From: Streptosporangiaceae bacterium
GTDB taxonomy: Bacteria; Actinomycetota; Actinomycetes; Streptosporangiales; Streptosporangiaceae
Direction: 5' to 3'
Length of the DNA stretch: 29,572 nt
Assembly: GCA_025934635.1 (NCBI GenBank)
Contig: JAICWX010000079.1
Location: forward strand, 1-29,572
A model generated the notes under the pieces. The model made no database searches and had not been told where the DNA came from. It saw only the letters and a program-made list of their open reading frames with translations. Made by a program: the position numbers and the translations under genes. This document shows positions 1 through 8,574 of the stretch, piece after piece. Each line of letters starts with the position of its first letter. Positions within the stretch are counted from its first letter, which is position 1.

Positions 1-507
1 GACGCGGTGGTGGTCACGGTGATGTCGAACCAGGGCTTCCACGTGGCCATGCGCGAGGCCGGCATCGAGGTGATCGAGACGCCGGTCGGCGACAAGCACG
101 TGTCCGCGGCCATGCGGGACGGCGGCTACGTCCTCGGCGGCGAGCAGTCCGGGCACATCATCATGGGCGAGCACGCCACTACCGGCGACGGCCTGCTGAC
201 CAGCCTGCAGCTGCTGGCCGCGGTGAACCGGCAGGGCGTGCCGATGGCGGCCGCCGCCAAGATGATGCCGAAGTACCCCCAGGTCCTCGTCAACGTCCCC
301 GGCGACGCCTCGCAGCTCGGCCCGGAGGTGGACGCCGCCGTCCGGCGGGCCGAGGACCAGCTCGGCGGCGACGGGCGGATCCTGGTCCGGCCGAGCGGCA
401 CCGAACCCAAGATCAGGCTGATGATCCAGGCCAAGGACGCCGTCCTGGCCGAGCGCGTCATCGGCCAGCTCGCCGAGGAGGTCCGGCGAGCCCTCGCCGA
501 CCGGTAG
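1..507 (+). CDS. glmM: Phosphoglucosamine mutase GlmM, C-terminal part (5' truncated by window)
   Basis: Open from the first base of the window and ending at TAG 505-507, so only the last 168 codons or so are present. GlmM converts glucosamine-6-phosphate to glucosamine-1-phosphate in the cytoplasm, on the way to UDP-GlcNAc and peptidoglycan. The sugar-binding loop GGEQSGH and the phosphate-binding loop RPSGTEPKIR near the C-terminus are both visible and are diagnostic of the alpha-D-phosphohexomutase family. The serine phosphorylation site and metal loop lie upstream, outside the window. The next gene starts 8 nt after the stop and its ribosome site overlaps this stop codon, so the two are almost certainly co-transcribed. 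Among family members, GlmM is favoured over PMM/PGM by the C-terminal sequence and by the neighbouring alr. Confidence 0.95.
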   Translation, partial: DAVVVTVMSNQGFHVAMREAGIEVIETPVGDKHVSAAMRDGGYVLGGEQSGHIIMGEHATTGDGLLTSLQLLAAVNRQGVPMAAAAKMMPKYPQVLVNVPGDASQLGPEVDAAVRRAEDQLGGDGRILVRPSGTEPKIRLMIQAKDAVLAERVIGQLAEEVRRALADR

Positions 508-515
508 GAACCCGC

Positions 516-2018
516 ATGCGAGACGCATACCAGGTCATCACGGTGCGCGCGGCCGAGCGCGCGCTGATGGAGCTCGTCCCCGACGGGGCGCTCATGCAGC
601 AAGCCGCGGCCGGCCTGGCCTCGGTCTGCGCCGCCCTGCTGCGGGCCGACCCGGGCTTCGTGTACGGCGCCCGGGTGGCGGTGCTGGCGGGCAGCGGGGA
701 CAACGCCGGCGACGCCCTCTACGCGGGCGCCCGGCTGGCCCGCCGGGGCGCGGCCGTCACCGCCATCGTGGCCGGACCGAAAACGCACCCGGGCGGCCTC
801 GAGGCCCTGCGCGCGGCCGGCGGCCGGGTGACCGACGCCGCCAGCCCCATCGATAACGCCGGCCTGATCATCGACGGGCTGCTCGGCATCGGCGGCCGCG
901 GCGGCCTGCGCGAGCCGTTCGCCGCCCTGGCCGCCCGCACCGAGCAGGCCCGCCAAAAAGGCGCCACCGTGGTCGCCGTCGACCTGCCGAGCGGCATCGA
1001 CGCGGACACCGGGACGGTGGACGGCCCCGCCGTGAAAGCCGACGTCACCGTGGCTTTCGGCGCGCTCAAGCCCGGGCTGCTGGTCGACCCGGGCGCCGGG
1101 CACGCGGGCACCGTTGAGCTCGTCGACATCGGGCTCGGTCCCCACCTGCCAGCCGAGCCGGACGCTACCGCCCCGCAAGGCGACGACATCCGCGCGCTGC
1201 TGTCCCGGCCGGGAGCGGAGTCGGACAAGTACCGGCGGGGCGTGCTCGGCCTGCTGGCCGGCAGCGACCGCTACACCGGCGCGGCGCTGCTGTCAGCCGG
1301 CGGGGCGGTGCACGGCGGGGCCGGCATGATCCGGGTGGTGACCGCGGACACCCCGGCCGCCCTGGTCCGGCAGGCCTGGCCGGAGACCGTGATCAGCGTG
1401 CACCCCGACGATCCGGACTGGGACCTGCCCGGCTCGGTCGGCCGGGTCCAGGCCTGGGTGGCCGGCCCGGGCATGGGAACCGACGAAGGCGCCGCCGCCC
1501 GGCTCACCGCCATCATGCGCACCGACCTCCCGGTACTGGTCGACGCCGACGGCCTGACCATCGTGAGCCAGCACCGGGACCTGCTGCCGAGGAACGGGCC
1601 GACGCTGATCACGCCGCACGTCGGCGAACTGGCCCGGCTGCTTGGCGGCGGCACCGACCCGGCCAGCGTCGAGGCGCGGCGGCTCGAGCACGCCCGCCGC
1701 GCCGCCGCCGAGCTGGGCGTCACGGTGCTGCTCAAGGGCTCCACCACGGTCATCGCCGGGCCGGACGGCGGCCCGGTGCTGGTGAACCCCACCGGCACGC
1801 CGTGGCTGGCCACCGCGGGCAGCGGCGACGTACTGTCCGGGCTGGCCGGCGCGCTGCTCGCGCAGGGCCTGGCCCCGGCCCCGGCGGGCCTGGCGGCGGC
1901 CTACCTGCACGGCCTGGCCGGCCGGCTGGCGGCCGCCCCCGGCGAAAGCGGCGACGCCGCCCCGATCGGCGCCTCGGACCTGGTCCGGGCGCTGCCGGCC
2001 GCGTTCAGGAGCGTGTGA
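516..2018 (+). CDS. nnr: Bifunctional NAD(P)H-hydrate epimerase / ADP-dependent NAD(P)H-hydrate dehydratase
   Basis: A 500-aa protein that repairs hydrated NADH/NADPH: the N-terminal YjeF_N half (about residues 1-215) epimerises NAD(P)HX and the C-terminal ribokinase-like half (about 225-500) dehydrates the S form using ADP. Visible N-domain motifs are GSGDNAGDALYAG and VVAVDLPSGIDADTG. C-domain motifs are GPGMGTDEG, VLVDADGL, LITPHVGELARLLG and the nucleotide-binding end ATAGSGDVLSG. The loop that in many homologues reads NNGGD is DNAGD here; I cannot tell whether this affects the epimerase. Start ATG 516 is chosen because AGGAA (506-510) lies 5 nt upstream, overlapping the glmM stop. Length is normal for the fused form. 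The alr gene begins at or just after its stop. Confidence 0.93.
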   Translation: MRDAYQVITVRAAERALMELVPDGALMQQAAAGLASVCAALLRADPGFVYGARVAVLAGSGDNAGDALYAGARLARRGAAVTAIVAGPKTHPGGLEALRAAGGRVTDAASPIDNAGLIIDGLLGIGGRGGLREPFAALAARTEQARQKGATVVAVDLPSGIDADTGTVDGPAVKADVTVAFGALKPGLLVDPGAGHAGTVELVDIGLGPHLPAEPDATAPQGDDIRALLSRPGAESDKYRRGVLGLLAGSDRYTGAALLSAGGAVHGGAGMIRVVTADTPAALVRQAWPETVISVHPDDPDWDLPGSVGRVQAWVAGPGMGTDEGAAARLTAIMRTDLPVLVDADGLTIVSQHRDLLPRNGPTLITPHVGELARLLGGGTDPASVEARRLEHARRAAAELGVTVLLKGSTTVIAGPDGGPVLVNPTGTPWLATAGSGDVLSGLAGALLAQGLAPAPAGLAAAYLHGLAGRLAAAPGESGDAAPIGASDLVRALPAAFRSV

Positions 2019-2023
2019 CCCCG

Positions 2024-3160
2024 ATGCCCGCGACAACCCGCCTCGAGAAGGACCGGGAGCTCCTGGTCGACCTCGGCGCGATCACCGGCAACGTCGCGGC
2101 CCTGTGCGAGCTGGTGCGCGGCAGCCAGGTGATGGCCGTGGTCAAGGCCGACGGGTACGGCCACGGCATGACCGGTGCGGCCCGGGCGGCACTGGCCGGC
2201 GGGGCGGGCTGGCTGGGCGTGGCCGACCTGGCCGAGGCGGTCGCGCTCCGGCAGGCGGGTTTCACCGTGCCGGTGCTGTGCCTGATGGCGTTCGGCGACC
2301 CGGCCGAGGCGGTCGCCCTCGGCGTGGACGTCACGGCCGGGTCGGCCGCGTTCGTCGCCGTCGTCGAGGCCGCGGCCGTCCGGGCCGGGGTCCGGGCCCG
2401 GCTGCAGCTCGAGGCCGACACCGGGCTGAGCCGGGGCGGCGCCACCCGGGCCGGCTGGCCGGCCGTGGTCGAGACCGCGCTGGCGGCCCAGGCCCGCGGC
2501 TCGGTCCAGGTGACCGGCCTGTGGTCCCACTTCGCCTCCGCCGACCTGCCCGGGAACCCGTCGATCGCGGCCCAGCTGGCCGCGTTCACCGACGCCGTGG
2601 CGCTGGCCGAGAAGGCCGGCGTCACGCCCGAGGTCAGGCACATCGCCAACACCGCCGCGGCGCTGACCCGGCCGGAGTCCCGGCTGGACCTGGTGCGCTT
2701 CGGCGGGGCCTGCTACGGCCTGTCCACCCTGCCCGGCGGCCCGCCGCCGTGGCTGCGCCCGGCGATGACCCTGCGCGCCCGGCTGGTCCTGGTCAAGCGG
2801 GTGCCGGCCGGTGCCGGCGTCTCCTACGGCCACCGGTACGTGACGTCCCGCGAGACGACCCTGGGGCTGGTCCCGCTCGGCTACGCCGACGGGGTGCCGC
2901 GCGGAGCGGCCGGCCTGCCGCTGGTCAGCGCGCGCGGCCGCCGCTGGCCGATCGCGGGCACGGTGTGCATGGACCAGTTCGTCGTCGACTTCGGCGACGA
3001 GCCGGTCACGGCGGGCGACGAGATCGTGCTGTTCGGCCCGGGGGACGGCGGCGAGCCGACGGCCCAGGAGTGGGGCGAGACCCTCGGCACCATTTCCTAC
3101 GACCTTGCCACCGACATCGGGGCCAGGGTCCCGCGCACCCACACAGGTGGTGACCAATGA
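2024..3160 (+). CDS. alr: Alanine racemase
   Basis: A 378-aa PLP enzyme interconverting L- and D-alanine and supplying D-Ala for peptidoglycan. The PLP-lysine motif AVVKADGYGHG (Lys41) and the second catalytic base SYGHRY (Tyr268) are both present. The C-terminal motif with MDQFVVD is typical of the family, and length matches it. Start choice is not certain. ATG 2024 lies 12 nt after AGGAG (2007-2011). An in-frame GTG at 2015 overlaps the previous stop but sits only 3 nt from AGGAG. I prefer ATG 2024; the alternative adds three residues. The TGA stop overlaps the tsaE start as ATGA (3157-3160), implying translational coupling within a wall-precursor/t6A operon. Confidence 0.95.
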   Translation: MPATTRLEKDRELLVDLGAITGNVAALCELVRGSQVMAVVKADGYGHGMTGAARAALAGGAGWLGVADLAEAVALRQAGFTVPVLCLMAFGDPAEAVALGVDVTAGSAAFVAVVEAAAVRAGVRARLQLEADTGLSRGGATRAGWPAVVETALAAQARGSVQVTGLWSHFASADLPGNPSIAAQLAAFTDAVALAEKAGVTPEVRHIANTAAALTRPESRLDLVRFGGACYGLSTLPGGPPPWLRPAMTLRARLVLVKRVPAGAGVSYGHRYVTSRETTLGLVPLGYADGVPRGAAGLPLVSARGRRWPIAGTVCMDQFVVDFGDEPVTAGDEIVLFGPGDGGEPTAQEWGETLGTISYDLATDIGARVPRTHTGGDQ

Positions 3161-3666
3161 ATTCAATTCCCCCGAACGAGGCATCGTTCCCGCCCCCGCT
3201 CGCCCGGATTCCCACCGCGGCGGACATGCATGACCTGGGCCGTCGCCTCGCCACGGTGCTCCGCGCCGGGGACCTGGTGATCCTGGCCGGACCGCTCGGA
3301 GCCGGCAAGACCACGCTGGTGCAGGGCATCGGCGCCGGGCTCGGCGTGCGCGGCCCGGTCACCTCGCCGACCTTCGTGATCGCCCGGGTGCACCCGGTGC
3401 TCGACGGTCCCGGCCCCGCGCTCGTGCACGCCGACGCCTACCGGCTCGGCAGCATCAGCGAGGTGGACGACCTGGACCTGGACATGGACATGGCGAGCGC
3501 CGTCACGGTCGTGGAGTGGGGTTCCGGGCTGGCCGAACCACTGGCCGAGGACCGGCTGGAGATCTCGATCGAGCCCGATGCGGACGGTGACGCGCGGACC
3601 GTCCGGCTAAATGGGCATGGTGCGAGATGGCATGCTGTGCCCGCGAGCGCCGCAGATCGTTTATAG
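3157..3666 (+). CDS. tsaE: tRNA threonylcarbamoyladenosine biosynthesis ATPase TsaE
   Basis: A 169-aa P-loop ATPase that assists TsaB-TsaD in forming N6-threonylcarbamoyladenosine at position 37 of ANN-decoding tRNAs. Walker A GPLGAGKTT (Lys51) is followed by the family signature VTSPTFV and by HADAYRL, which contains the Walker B region. A later VVEWG motif is also typical. The start overlaps the alr stop by 4 nt (ATGA). The last codons overlap a TATAGT box at 3662-3667 that may serve the next gene. tsaB and tsaD follow 1.5-2.7 kb downstream, the usual actinobacterial arrangement with a membrane-protein gene between. Confidence 0.95.
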   Translation: MNSIPPNEASFPPPLARIPTAADMHDLGRRLATVLRAGDLVILAGPLGAGKTTLVQGIGAGLGVRGPVTSPTFVIARVHPVLDGPGPALVHADAYRLGSISEVDDLDLDMDMASAVTVVEWGSGLAEPLAEDRLEISIEPDADGDARTVRLNGHGARWHAVPASAADRL

Positions 3667-3667
3667 T
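3662..3667 (+). promoter_or_regulatory. Possible -10 box (TATAGT) at the end of tsaE
   Basis: TATAGT matches the sigma-70 -10 consensus at 5 of 6 positions and is unusual in this GC-rich context. No good -35 is seen 16-18 nt upstream. It lies about 70 nt before the GTG start of the membrane-protein gene, so that gene may have its own promoter. This is inference from sequence only. Confidence 0.3.
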
Positions 3668-3702
3668 TCCGCTGTACTGATCCCCGTTTCGCGTATCGCG
3701 CC

Positions 3703-3712
3703 GTTACGTAAC
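3703..3712. promoter_or_regulatory. 10-bp perfect palindrome GTTACGTAAC
   Basis: GTTACGTAAC reads identically on both strands and sits between the possible -10 box at 3662 and the GTG at 3739. Placed downstream of a promoter it would be positioned as an operator. No regulator is assigned and chance occurrence is possible. Confidence 0.25.
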
Positions 3713-3738
3713 GTACCCCGAAACCGGAGGCGCGCGCC

Positions 3739-5115
3739 GTGCCCGAGCAGGAGTTCCCGCCGCCCCGCCGCCCGGCCAGGTCTTACCGTCCTGACCGCGA
3801 TGATTACCGCCCTGACCACGATGACGATGACCCGCCGCCGTGGGCCAACATGCCGTCGGTCCGCCCGGCGCGGACCGGCCGCCCCGCCGCCGGCGGCGGT
3901 TACCTAGGCGCGCCCGGGCGCCCCGGTGCTCCCCAGCCCGGTGCTCCCCAGCCCGGTGCTCCCCAGCCCGGTGCTCCCCAGCCCGCCGATCCGCGCCCGG
4001 CGGCGCCCGCGGGCCGTCCCCCGGGCGCTGGCGCTCCGGGCGGTCGTCCGGGTGGCCCTGGTGGCCCAGGTGTTCCCGGGGCCGCAGGGAATTCAGGCCG
4101 GCACGGTCGCCCCGATGGTCCCGGTGCGCGTCCTGACGGCCCGGGCGGCCGCCAGGAGGGCCCCGGCGGGCACGGCGGCGCTGGAGGTTCCTGGGATCGT
4201 TTCGAGAGTCCCGTCAGCCCGGTTCCCCCCGGAGGTTCCGGGGGGCCCGGTGGCTCCGGGAGCCACCGGCGTCCCTCCGGCCCCGAAGGTCCCGACGGCG
4301 AGGACGAGGCGGTGCCGTCGTGGGCCCAGTGGCAGGAATCCGAAGCGGACAGCGAGGACGACCTGCCGTCCGTCCGGGCCCGTGAGCCGCGTGAGCGAGG
4401 CGCCAGCCGGGCTCTGCGGGCGGCCGCCCGCCGCCGGCGGCGGTGGTTCGTGACCGGCGGCGGCGTGGCCGTGCTGGCCGCGGCCGTGGTCGTCGTGGTG
4501 CTGCTGACCGGCGGCCACCAGGCGCCGGCCAACGTAACCCCCGGTGCCCTCATCACCACGTTCCAGGCAGGCGAGCTGCGGCAGGTGCCGAACGCATGCC
4601 GGGTCGTGCCCGCCGCCACCGTCCAGCAGTACCTGCCGGGCAAGGCCAAGGTGGCGTCCCCGCTGCCGGTCAACGGGGCGGCCGGGTCCGCGTGCAACTG
4701 GACCATCGACCAGCCGCCGCGGTACCGGCTGATGGAGCTCAGCCTGCAGGCCTACGCGCCGAACGGCCTGGCCAGCGGCGACGGCAGCGCCACGTTCGCC
4801 GCGACCGACGCCTACCAGCTGGCGCTGCAGGAACTGCAGACTCCGCCCAAGAACTCCCCGGCGGCCGCGCGGGCCACGGTGCGGGTCCTGTCCGGGTTCG
4901 GCAGCCAGGCCTTCACGGCGCAGCAGGTGTTCCACGTGGGCGGCGCCGTGACCGACGCGGCCACCGTCATGGTGCGCTATCACAACGTGGTGGTGACCGT
5001 GACGCTGGACGGGCTGGCCCGCTCCAACCGCGGGAACTACGGGCCGGTGTCGCAGTCCCAGCTGGCCCAGGCGGCGATGGCGTTCGCCCAGGCGGCCGAG
5101 TCGTCCCTGCACTGA
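3739..5115 (+). CDS. Pro/Gly-rich single-pass membrane protein with extracytoplasmic domain (function unknown)
   Basis: A 458-aa protein of unknown function. Residues 1 to about 230 are low-complexity, cytoplasmic and rich in Pro, Gly, Arg and Asp, including four GAPQP-type pentapeptides encoded by a 15-bp tandem repeat. A cluster of arginines precedes one transmembrane helix (about residues 237-259). The remaining 200 residues are outside the membrane, with two cysteines (contexts NACRVVP and SACNWTI) spaced as in DUF3558-like actinobacterial domains; that resemblance is a guess. Start GTG 3739 is supported by GGAGG (3726-3730) 8 nt upstream. The gene lies between tsaE and tsaB, a place often held by a similar membrane protein in actinobacteria, but nothing ties it to tRNA modification. 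Confidence 0.8.
   Translation: MPEQEFPPPRRPARSYRPDRDDYRPDHDDDDPPPWANMPSVRPARTGRPAAGGGYLGAPGRPGAPQPGAPQPGAPQPGAPQPADPRPAAPAGRPPGAGAPGGRPGGPGGPGVPGAAGNSGRHGRPDGPGARPDGPGGRQEGPGGHGGAGGSWDRFESPVSPVPPGGSGGPGGSGSHRRPSGPEGPDGEDEAVPSWAQWQESEADSEDDLPSVRAREPRERGASRALRAAARRRRRWFVTGGGVAVLAAAVVVVVLLTGGHQAPANVTPGALITTFQAGELRQVPNACRVVPAATVQQYLPGKAKVASPLPVNGAAGSACNWTIDQPPRYRLMELSLQAYAPNGLASGDGSATFAATDAYQLALQELQTPPKNSPAAARATVRVLSGFGSQAFTAQQVFHVGGAVTDAATVMVRYHNVVVTVTLDGLARSNRGNYGPVSQSQLAQAAMAFAQAAESSLH
3925..3984 (+). repeat. Four tandem 15-bp units GGTGCTCCCCAGCCC
   Basis: Four identical 15-bp units (3925, 3940, 3955, 3970) encode repeated Gly-Ala-Pro-Gln-Pro in the disordered N-terminal region of the membrane protein. 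Identical DNA, not just identical protein, suggests recent slippage expansion. The length is a multiple of three, so copy number can change without a frameshift. Confidence 0.9.
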
Positions 5116-5159
5116 GGTAGCCGCACTGAGTTACTGGCTCGGCCACGCCGCGGGGCCGC

Positions 5160-5165
5160 TAGGCT
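5160..5165 (+). promoter_or_regulatory. -10 box TAGGCT before tsaB (probable leaderless start)
   Basis: TAGGCT ends 7 nt before the tsaB GTG (5173), where transcription would begin at or next to the start codon. No Shine-Dalgarno sequence and no clear -35 are seen. The same box is found before three other genes in the window (24123, 25760, 28611). Confidence 0.5.
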
Positions 5166-5172
5166 GGTCGGC

Positions 5173-5829
5173 GTGCTTGTGGTGGGTTTTGATACCGCGA
5201 CCCCGGCGGTGAGCGTGGCCGTGCGCGACGGGGAGCGAGTCGTGGCCGAGGCGTCCGCGGCCGACGGCCGTCGGCACGGCGAGCTGCTCATGCCGATGAT
5301 CGCGAAGGTACTGGCCGACGCGGGCGTGTCCCGCACCGACCTGACCGCGGTCGCCGTCGGAGTCGGCCCCGGGCCGTACACCGGCCTGCGCGTCGGCGTG
5401 GTGACCGCCCGGGTGCTCGGCGCCGTGCTCGGCATCCCCGTGCACGGGGTGTGCTCCCTGGACATCATCGCCGCCGCCGTCACCCCGCCCGCCGGGCGGG
5501 AGTTCCTGGTGGCGACCGACGCGCGCCGCAAGGAGGTCTACTGGGCCCGGTACGACGCCGGCGGCCGCCGCGTCGAGGGCCCCCTGGTCGGTCCCGCGGC
5601 CGCCATCCCCGGCGCCGCCGGGCTCGCCGTGGCCGGGGCCGGGGGGCAGCTCTATCCCGAGTCGTTCGGCGCGGTCATCGAGCCCGCTTATCCCGGCGCC
5701 CGCGCGCTCTGCGGCATCGTCGCGGCCCAGCTCGCCGCGGGTCAGCCGGCGCCGTCCTCGGAACCCCTCTACCTGCGACGGCCGGACGCCAGGGTGCCGG
5801 GCCCGCCCAAGCGGGTCACGCCGTCATGA
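5173..5829 (+). CDS. tsaB: tRNA threonylcarbamoyladenosine biosynthesis protein TsaB
   Basis: A 218-aa ASKHA-fold protein, the non-catalytic partner of TsaD in t6A synthesis. The N-terminus [16 protein letters not shown] and the glycine motif [12 protein letters not shown] are typical of TsaB; the metal-binding histidine pair of TsaD is absent, as expected for this paralogue. A typical SLDIIAAAV segment follows. Start GTG 5173 lies 7 nt after a TAGGCT -10 box with no ribosome site, so the mRNA may be leaderless. The stop overlaps rimI as ATGA (5826-5829). Length is usual for high-GC Gram-positives. Confidence 0.94.
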   Translation: MLVVGFDTATPAVSVAVRDGERVVAEASAADGRRHGELLMPMIAKVLADAGVSRTDLTAVAVGVGPGPYTGLRVGVVTARVLGAVLGIPVHGVCSLDIIAAAVTPPAGREFLVATDARRKEVYWARYDAGGRRVEGPLVGPAAAIPGAAGLAVAGAGGQLYPESFGAVIEPAYPGARALCGIVAAQLAAGQPAPSSEPLYLRRPDARVPGPPKRVTPS

Positions 5830-6323
5830 GTGCCTGTCCGGACGGCGCTCGGCTGGACGCCGGGCAAGGGGTCCGGCTGCGGCCGATGACCAAGGCCGAC
5901 ATGGCCGCGATCATCGCCCTCGAGCAGGAGCTCTTCCCCGAGGACGCCTGGACCCCGGAGATGTTCGCGGCCGAGTTCGCGCAGCCGGCCTCGCGCCGCC
6001 TCTACCTGGTGGCCGAGGCCGCGAACGCGCTGATCGGCTACGCGGGGATGATGTTCACCGGCGGCTCGCAGGCGGACGTGGTCACGCTGGCGGTGAACCC
6101 GGCCCGCTGGGGCCAGGGGACCGGGACGGCATTGCTCACAGCGCTCGTCGACGAGGCGGGAAAACGCGGTTACGAGGAGGTCTTGCTCGAGGTGCGGGAG
6201 GACAACCCCAGGGCCAGGCAGCTATACCGGCGGCACGGGTTCACCGAGGCGGGGATCAGGCGCGGCTACTACCAGCCGTCCGGGGTGGATGCCGTGGTCA
6301 TGCGGAAGGAGCTCGCGCGATGA
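5826..6323 (+). CDS. rimI: GNAT acetyltransferase RimI (ribosomal protein S18 N-acetyltransferase-like)
   Basis: A 165-aa GNAT-fold acetyltransferase. The acetyl-CoA pyrophosphate loop [11 protein letters not shown] (about residues 94-104), the beta-strand VLLEVREDN and the RQLYRRHGF segment near the C-terminus are classic RimI features. The E. coli enzyme acetylates the N-terminus of S18; the substrate here is inferred from family and from the conserved tsaB-rimI-tsaD order. An open frame extends much further upstream through tsaB, but ATG 5826, overlapping the tsaB stop by 4 nt, gives the normal family length. It overlaps tsaD by 4 nt (ATGA at 6320). Confidence 0.9.
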   Translation: MSACPDGARLDAGQGVRLRPMTKADMAAIIALEQELFPEDAWTPEMFAAEFAQPASRRLYLVAEAANALIGYAGMMFTGGSQADVVTLAVNPARWGQGTGTALLTALVDEAGKRGYEEVLLEVREDNPRARQLYRRHGFTEAGIRRGYYQPSGVDAVVMRKELAR

Positions 6324-7351
6324 CCTCTCCGCTGGTCCTGGGCATCGAGACGTCCTGTGACGAGACCGGTATCGGGCTGGTCCGCGGCCACGACCTGCTG
6401 GCCGACGCGATCGCCTCCAGCGTGGCCGAGCACGCGCGGTTCGGCGGCGTGGTGCCCGAGGTCGCCAGCCGGGCGCACCTGGAAGCCATGATCCCCACCT
6501 TCGACCGGGCCCTCGCCACCGCGGGGGTGAAGGCCGCGGACATCGATGCGGTGGCCGTCACCGCCGGGCCCGGCCTGGCCGGAGCGCTGCTGGTGGGCGT
6601 GGCCGCGGCCAAGGCGTATGCCTTCGCGCTGGGCAAGCCCCTGTACGGCGTCAATCACCTGGCCGCGCACATCGCCGTCGACCAGCTCGAGCACGGCACG
6701 CTGCCGACCCCGGCGGTGGCCCTGCTGGTGTCCGGCGGGCATTCCTCGCTGCTGCTCGTGCCGGACGTGGCCCAGGAGGTCATCCCGCTCGGGGCGACCA
6801 TCGACGACGCGGCCGGCGAGGCCTACGACAAGGTGGCCCGGGTGCTCGGCCTGCCGTTCCCCGGCGGCCCGCCGATCGACAAGGCGGCCCGGGACGGCGA
6901 CCCGGCCGCGGTCAGCTTCCCCCGCGGCAAGTACCACGACGGCACGCTCGACTTCTCGTTCGCGGGCCTGAAGACCGCGGTGGCTCGCTGGGTGGAGGCC
7001 CGGCAGGCGGCCGGCGAGCCGGTGCCCGCCGCCGACGTGGCCGCCTCCTTCCAGGAGGCGGTGGCCGACGTGCTGACCCGCAAGGCCGTCCAGGCCTGCC
7101 AGCGGCATGACGTCACCGACCTGATCATCGGCGGCGGCGTCGCCGCCAACTCCCGGCTGCGCTCGCTGGCGGCCGAGCGGTGCGCGGCGGCCGGCATCAA
7201 GCTGCGGGTGCCGCGGCCGGGCCTGTGCACCGACAACGGCGCGATGGTCGCGGCCCTCGGCGCCGAGATCGTGTCCCGCGGCCTGCCGCCGTCCCCGCTC
7301 GACCTGCCGGCCGGCTCTTCCCTGCCCGTCACCAGCGTCGTGGTCCGCTGA
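6320..7351 (+). CDS. tsaD: tRNA N6-adenosine threonylcarbamoyltransferase TsaD
   Basis: A 343-aa catalytic subunit that transfers the threonylcarbamoyl group to A37 of tRNA. The N-terminal [11 protein letters not shown] motif, [12 protein letters not shown], the metal-binding pair in NHLAAHIA (His113, His117), the SGGHSSL loop and the C-terminal [11 protein letters not shown] motif are all visible. Length matches bacterial TsaD. The start overlaps rimI by 4 nt. An alcohol dehydrogenase starts 2 nt after its stop, apparently a newer addition to the operon. Confidence 0.96.
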   Translation: MTSPLVLGIETSCDETGIGLVRGHDLLADAIASSVAEHARFGGVVPEVASRAHLEAMIPTFDRALATAGVKAADIDAVAVTAGPGLAGALLVGVAAAKAYAFALGKPLYGVNHLAAHIAVDQLEHGTLPTPAVALLVSGGHSSLLLVPDVAQEVIPLGATIDDAAGEAYDKVARVLGLPFPGGPPIDKAARDGDPAAVSFPRGKYHDGTLDFSFAGLKTAVARWVEARQAAGEPVPAADVAASFQEAVADVLTRKAVQACQRHDVTDLIIGGGVAANSRLRSLAAERCAAAGIKLRVPRPGLCTDNGAMVAALGAEIVSRGLPPSPLDLPAGSSLPVTSVVVR

Positions 7352-7353
7352 CG

Positions 7354-8451
7354 ATGCGCGCCGTCGTCTTCACCGCCCCGGACGCTCCGGTCGAGGTGGC
7401 CGACGTCGAGCTGGCTCCGCCGGGACCGGGCGAGGTGCGGGTCGCGATCGCCGCGGCCGGCGTCTGCCATTCCGACCTGCATGTCCGCCGGGGCGAGTGG
7501 CAGCCGCCCGTTCCGCTGGTCATGGGGCACGAGGGTTCGGGCATCGTGACCGCCCTCGGCCCGGGCGTCCGCGGCCTGGCCGAGGGTGATCACGTGGTGC
7601 TGTCCTGGGTGGCGCCGTGCGGGCAGTGCCGCTACTGCCGGGCCGGCCGGGAGGCCCGCTGTCAGGTCGCCGCGACGGTCGTGGCCACTGGCGGCACGAT
7701 GCCGGACGGTACCTCGCGGCTCAGCCGCGACGGCGAGACCGTGTACCACTACCTCGGCGTGTCCTCGTTCGCCGAGGAGGTGGTCGTGCCCGCCTCGGGC
7801 GCGATCAAGGTCAGGGACGACGCGCCGCTGGACGTGATCGCGCTCGTCGGCTGCGCGGTCGCGACCGGCGTCGGCGCGGTGACCAACACCGCGGCTGTCG
7901 AGCCCGGGGCCCAGGTGGCCGTCATCGGCTGCGGCGGGGTCGGGCTTTCCGTGATCCAGGGCGCCCGGCTGGCCGGGGCCGAGCGGATCGTCGCCATGGA
8001 TCTGCGGGGCACCAAGCTCGCACTGGCCGCCCGGCTCGGCGCGACCGACGTGGTCGACGTCTCCGCCGCCGACGCGGTGCAGGCCCTGCGCGACCTGATC
8101 CCGGACGGAGTCGACTACGCCTTCGACGCGATCGGCCGGATCGGCACCACCGAGCAGGCCATCTCGATGCTGGGCCTCGGCGGCGCCGCGGTCCTGGTGG
8201 GCCTGCCGCCGACCGGCGCCCGGGCCAGCTTCGAGCCCCTCGTCCTGGCCGAAGCCGACCAGCGCATCCTCGGCTCGAACTACGGCAGCGTCCGTCCCGC
8301 CATCGACATCCCCGCGCTGGTGGACCGCTACATGGACGGGCAGCTGAGCCTGGACGAGCTGGTCAGCTCCCGGCGCCCGCTCGAGACGGCCTCAGCCAGC
8401 CTGGACGACCTGGAAGCCGGACTGGCCCTGCGCACCCTGCTCATCCCCTGA
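7354..8451 (+). CDS. Zinc-dependent medium-chain alcohol dehydrogenase
   Basis: A 365-aa MDR-family oxidoreductase. Catalytic zinc ligands appear as Cys38-His39, His59-Glu60 (motif MGHEGSG) and Cys167. The structural zinc site has four cysteines at 89, 92, 95 and 103. The Rossmann motif GCGGVG (192-197) followed about 20 residues later by Asp in VAMDL suggests NAD(H) preference. The natural alcohol or aldehyde is not identifiable; class III-like and mycothiol-linked formaldehyde dehydrogenases are related families, but no distinguishing residue was found. ATG 7354 is 2 nt after the tsaD stop, so it is probably translated from the same message; upstream in-frame starts would lie inside tsaD. 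A 17-bp inverted repeat lies 124 nt downstream. Confidence 0.9.
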   Translation: MRAVVFTAPDAPVEVADVELAPPGPGEVRVAIAAAGVCHSDLHVRRGEWQPPVPLVMGHEGSGIVTALGPGVRGLAEGDHVVLSWVAPCGQCRYCRAGREARCQVAATVVATGGTMPDGTSRLSRDGETVYHYLGVSSFAEEVVVPASGAIKVRDDAPLDVIALVGCAVATGVGAVTNTAAVEPGAQVAVIGCGGVGLSVIQGARLAGAERIVAMDLRGTKLALAARLGATDVVDVSAADAVQALRDLIPDGVDYAFDAIGRIGTTEQAISMLGLGGAAVLVGLPPTGARASFEPLVLAEADQRILGSNYGSVRPAIDIPALVDRYMDGQLSLDELVSSRRPLETASASLDDLEAGLALRTLLIP

Positions 8452-8503
8452 CCCAGCCAGCCCGCACGGTGCCCAGCCCTCACGGCAGCCGCCTCCACAA
8501 CAA

Positions 8504-8544
8504 CATCATCATCACCGCACGCCATCATCATCATCACCCCACGC
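8504..8544. repeat. CAT-rich imperfect direct repeat
   Basis: Two adjacent imperfect copies (8504-8522 and 8523-8544) consist of three or four CAT triplets, then CAC and a CGCACGC/CCCACGC tail. The segment lies in the non-coding gap after the alcohol dehydrogenase. One frame would read as a run of histidines, but that frame is an extension of a shadow of the upstream gene. No role is evident. Confidence 0.6.
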
Positions 8545-8574
8545 CGCATCCGCTATCCGAATACATCGGCGAAA

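Noticed and set aside
126..1178. Minus-strand frame opposite glmM and the NAD(P)HX repair gene
   Set aside because: Low-complexity Gly/Ala/Arg shadow of two well-supported genes.
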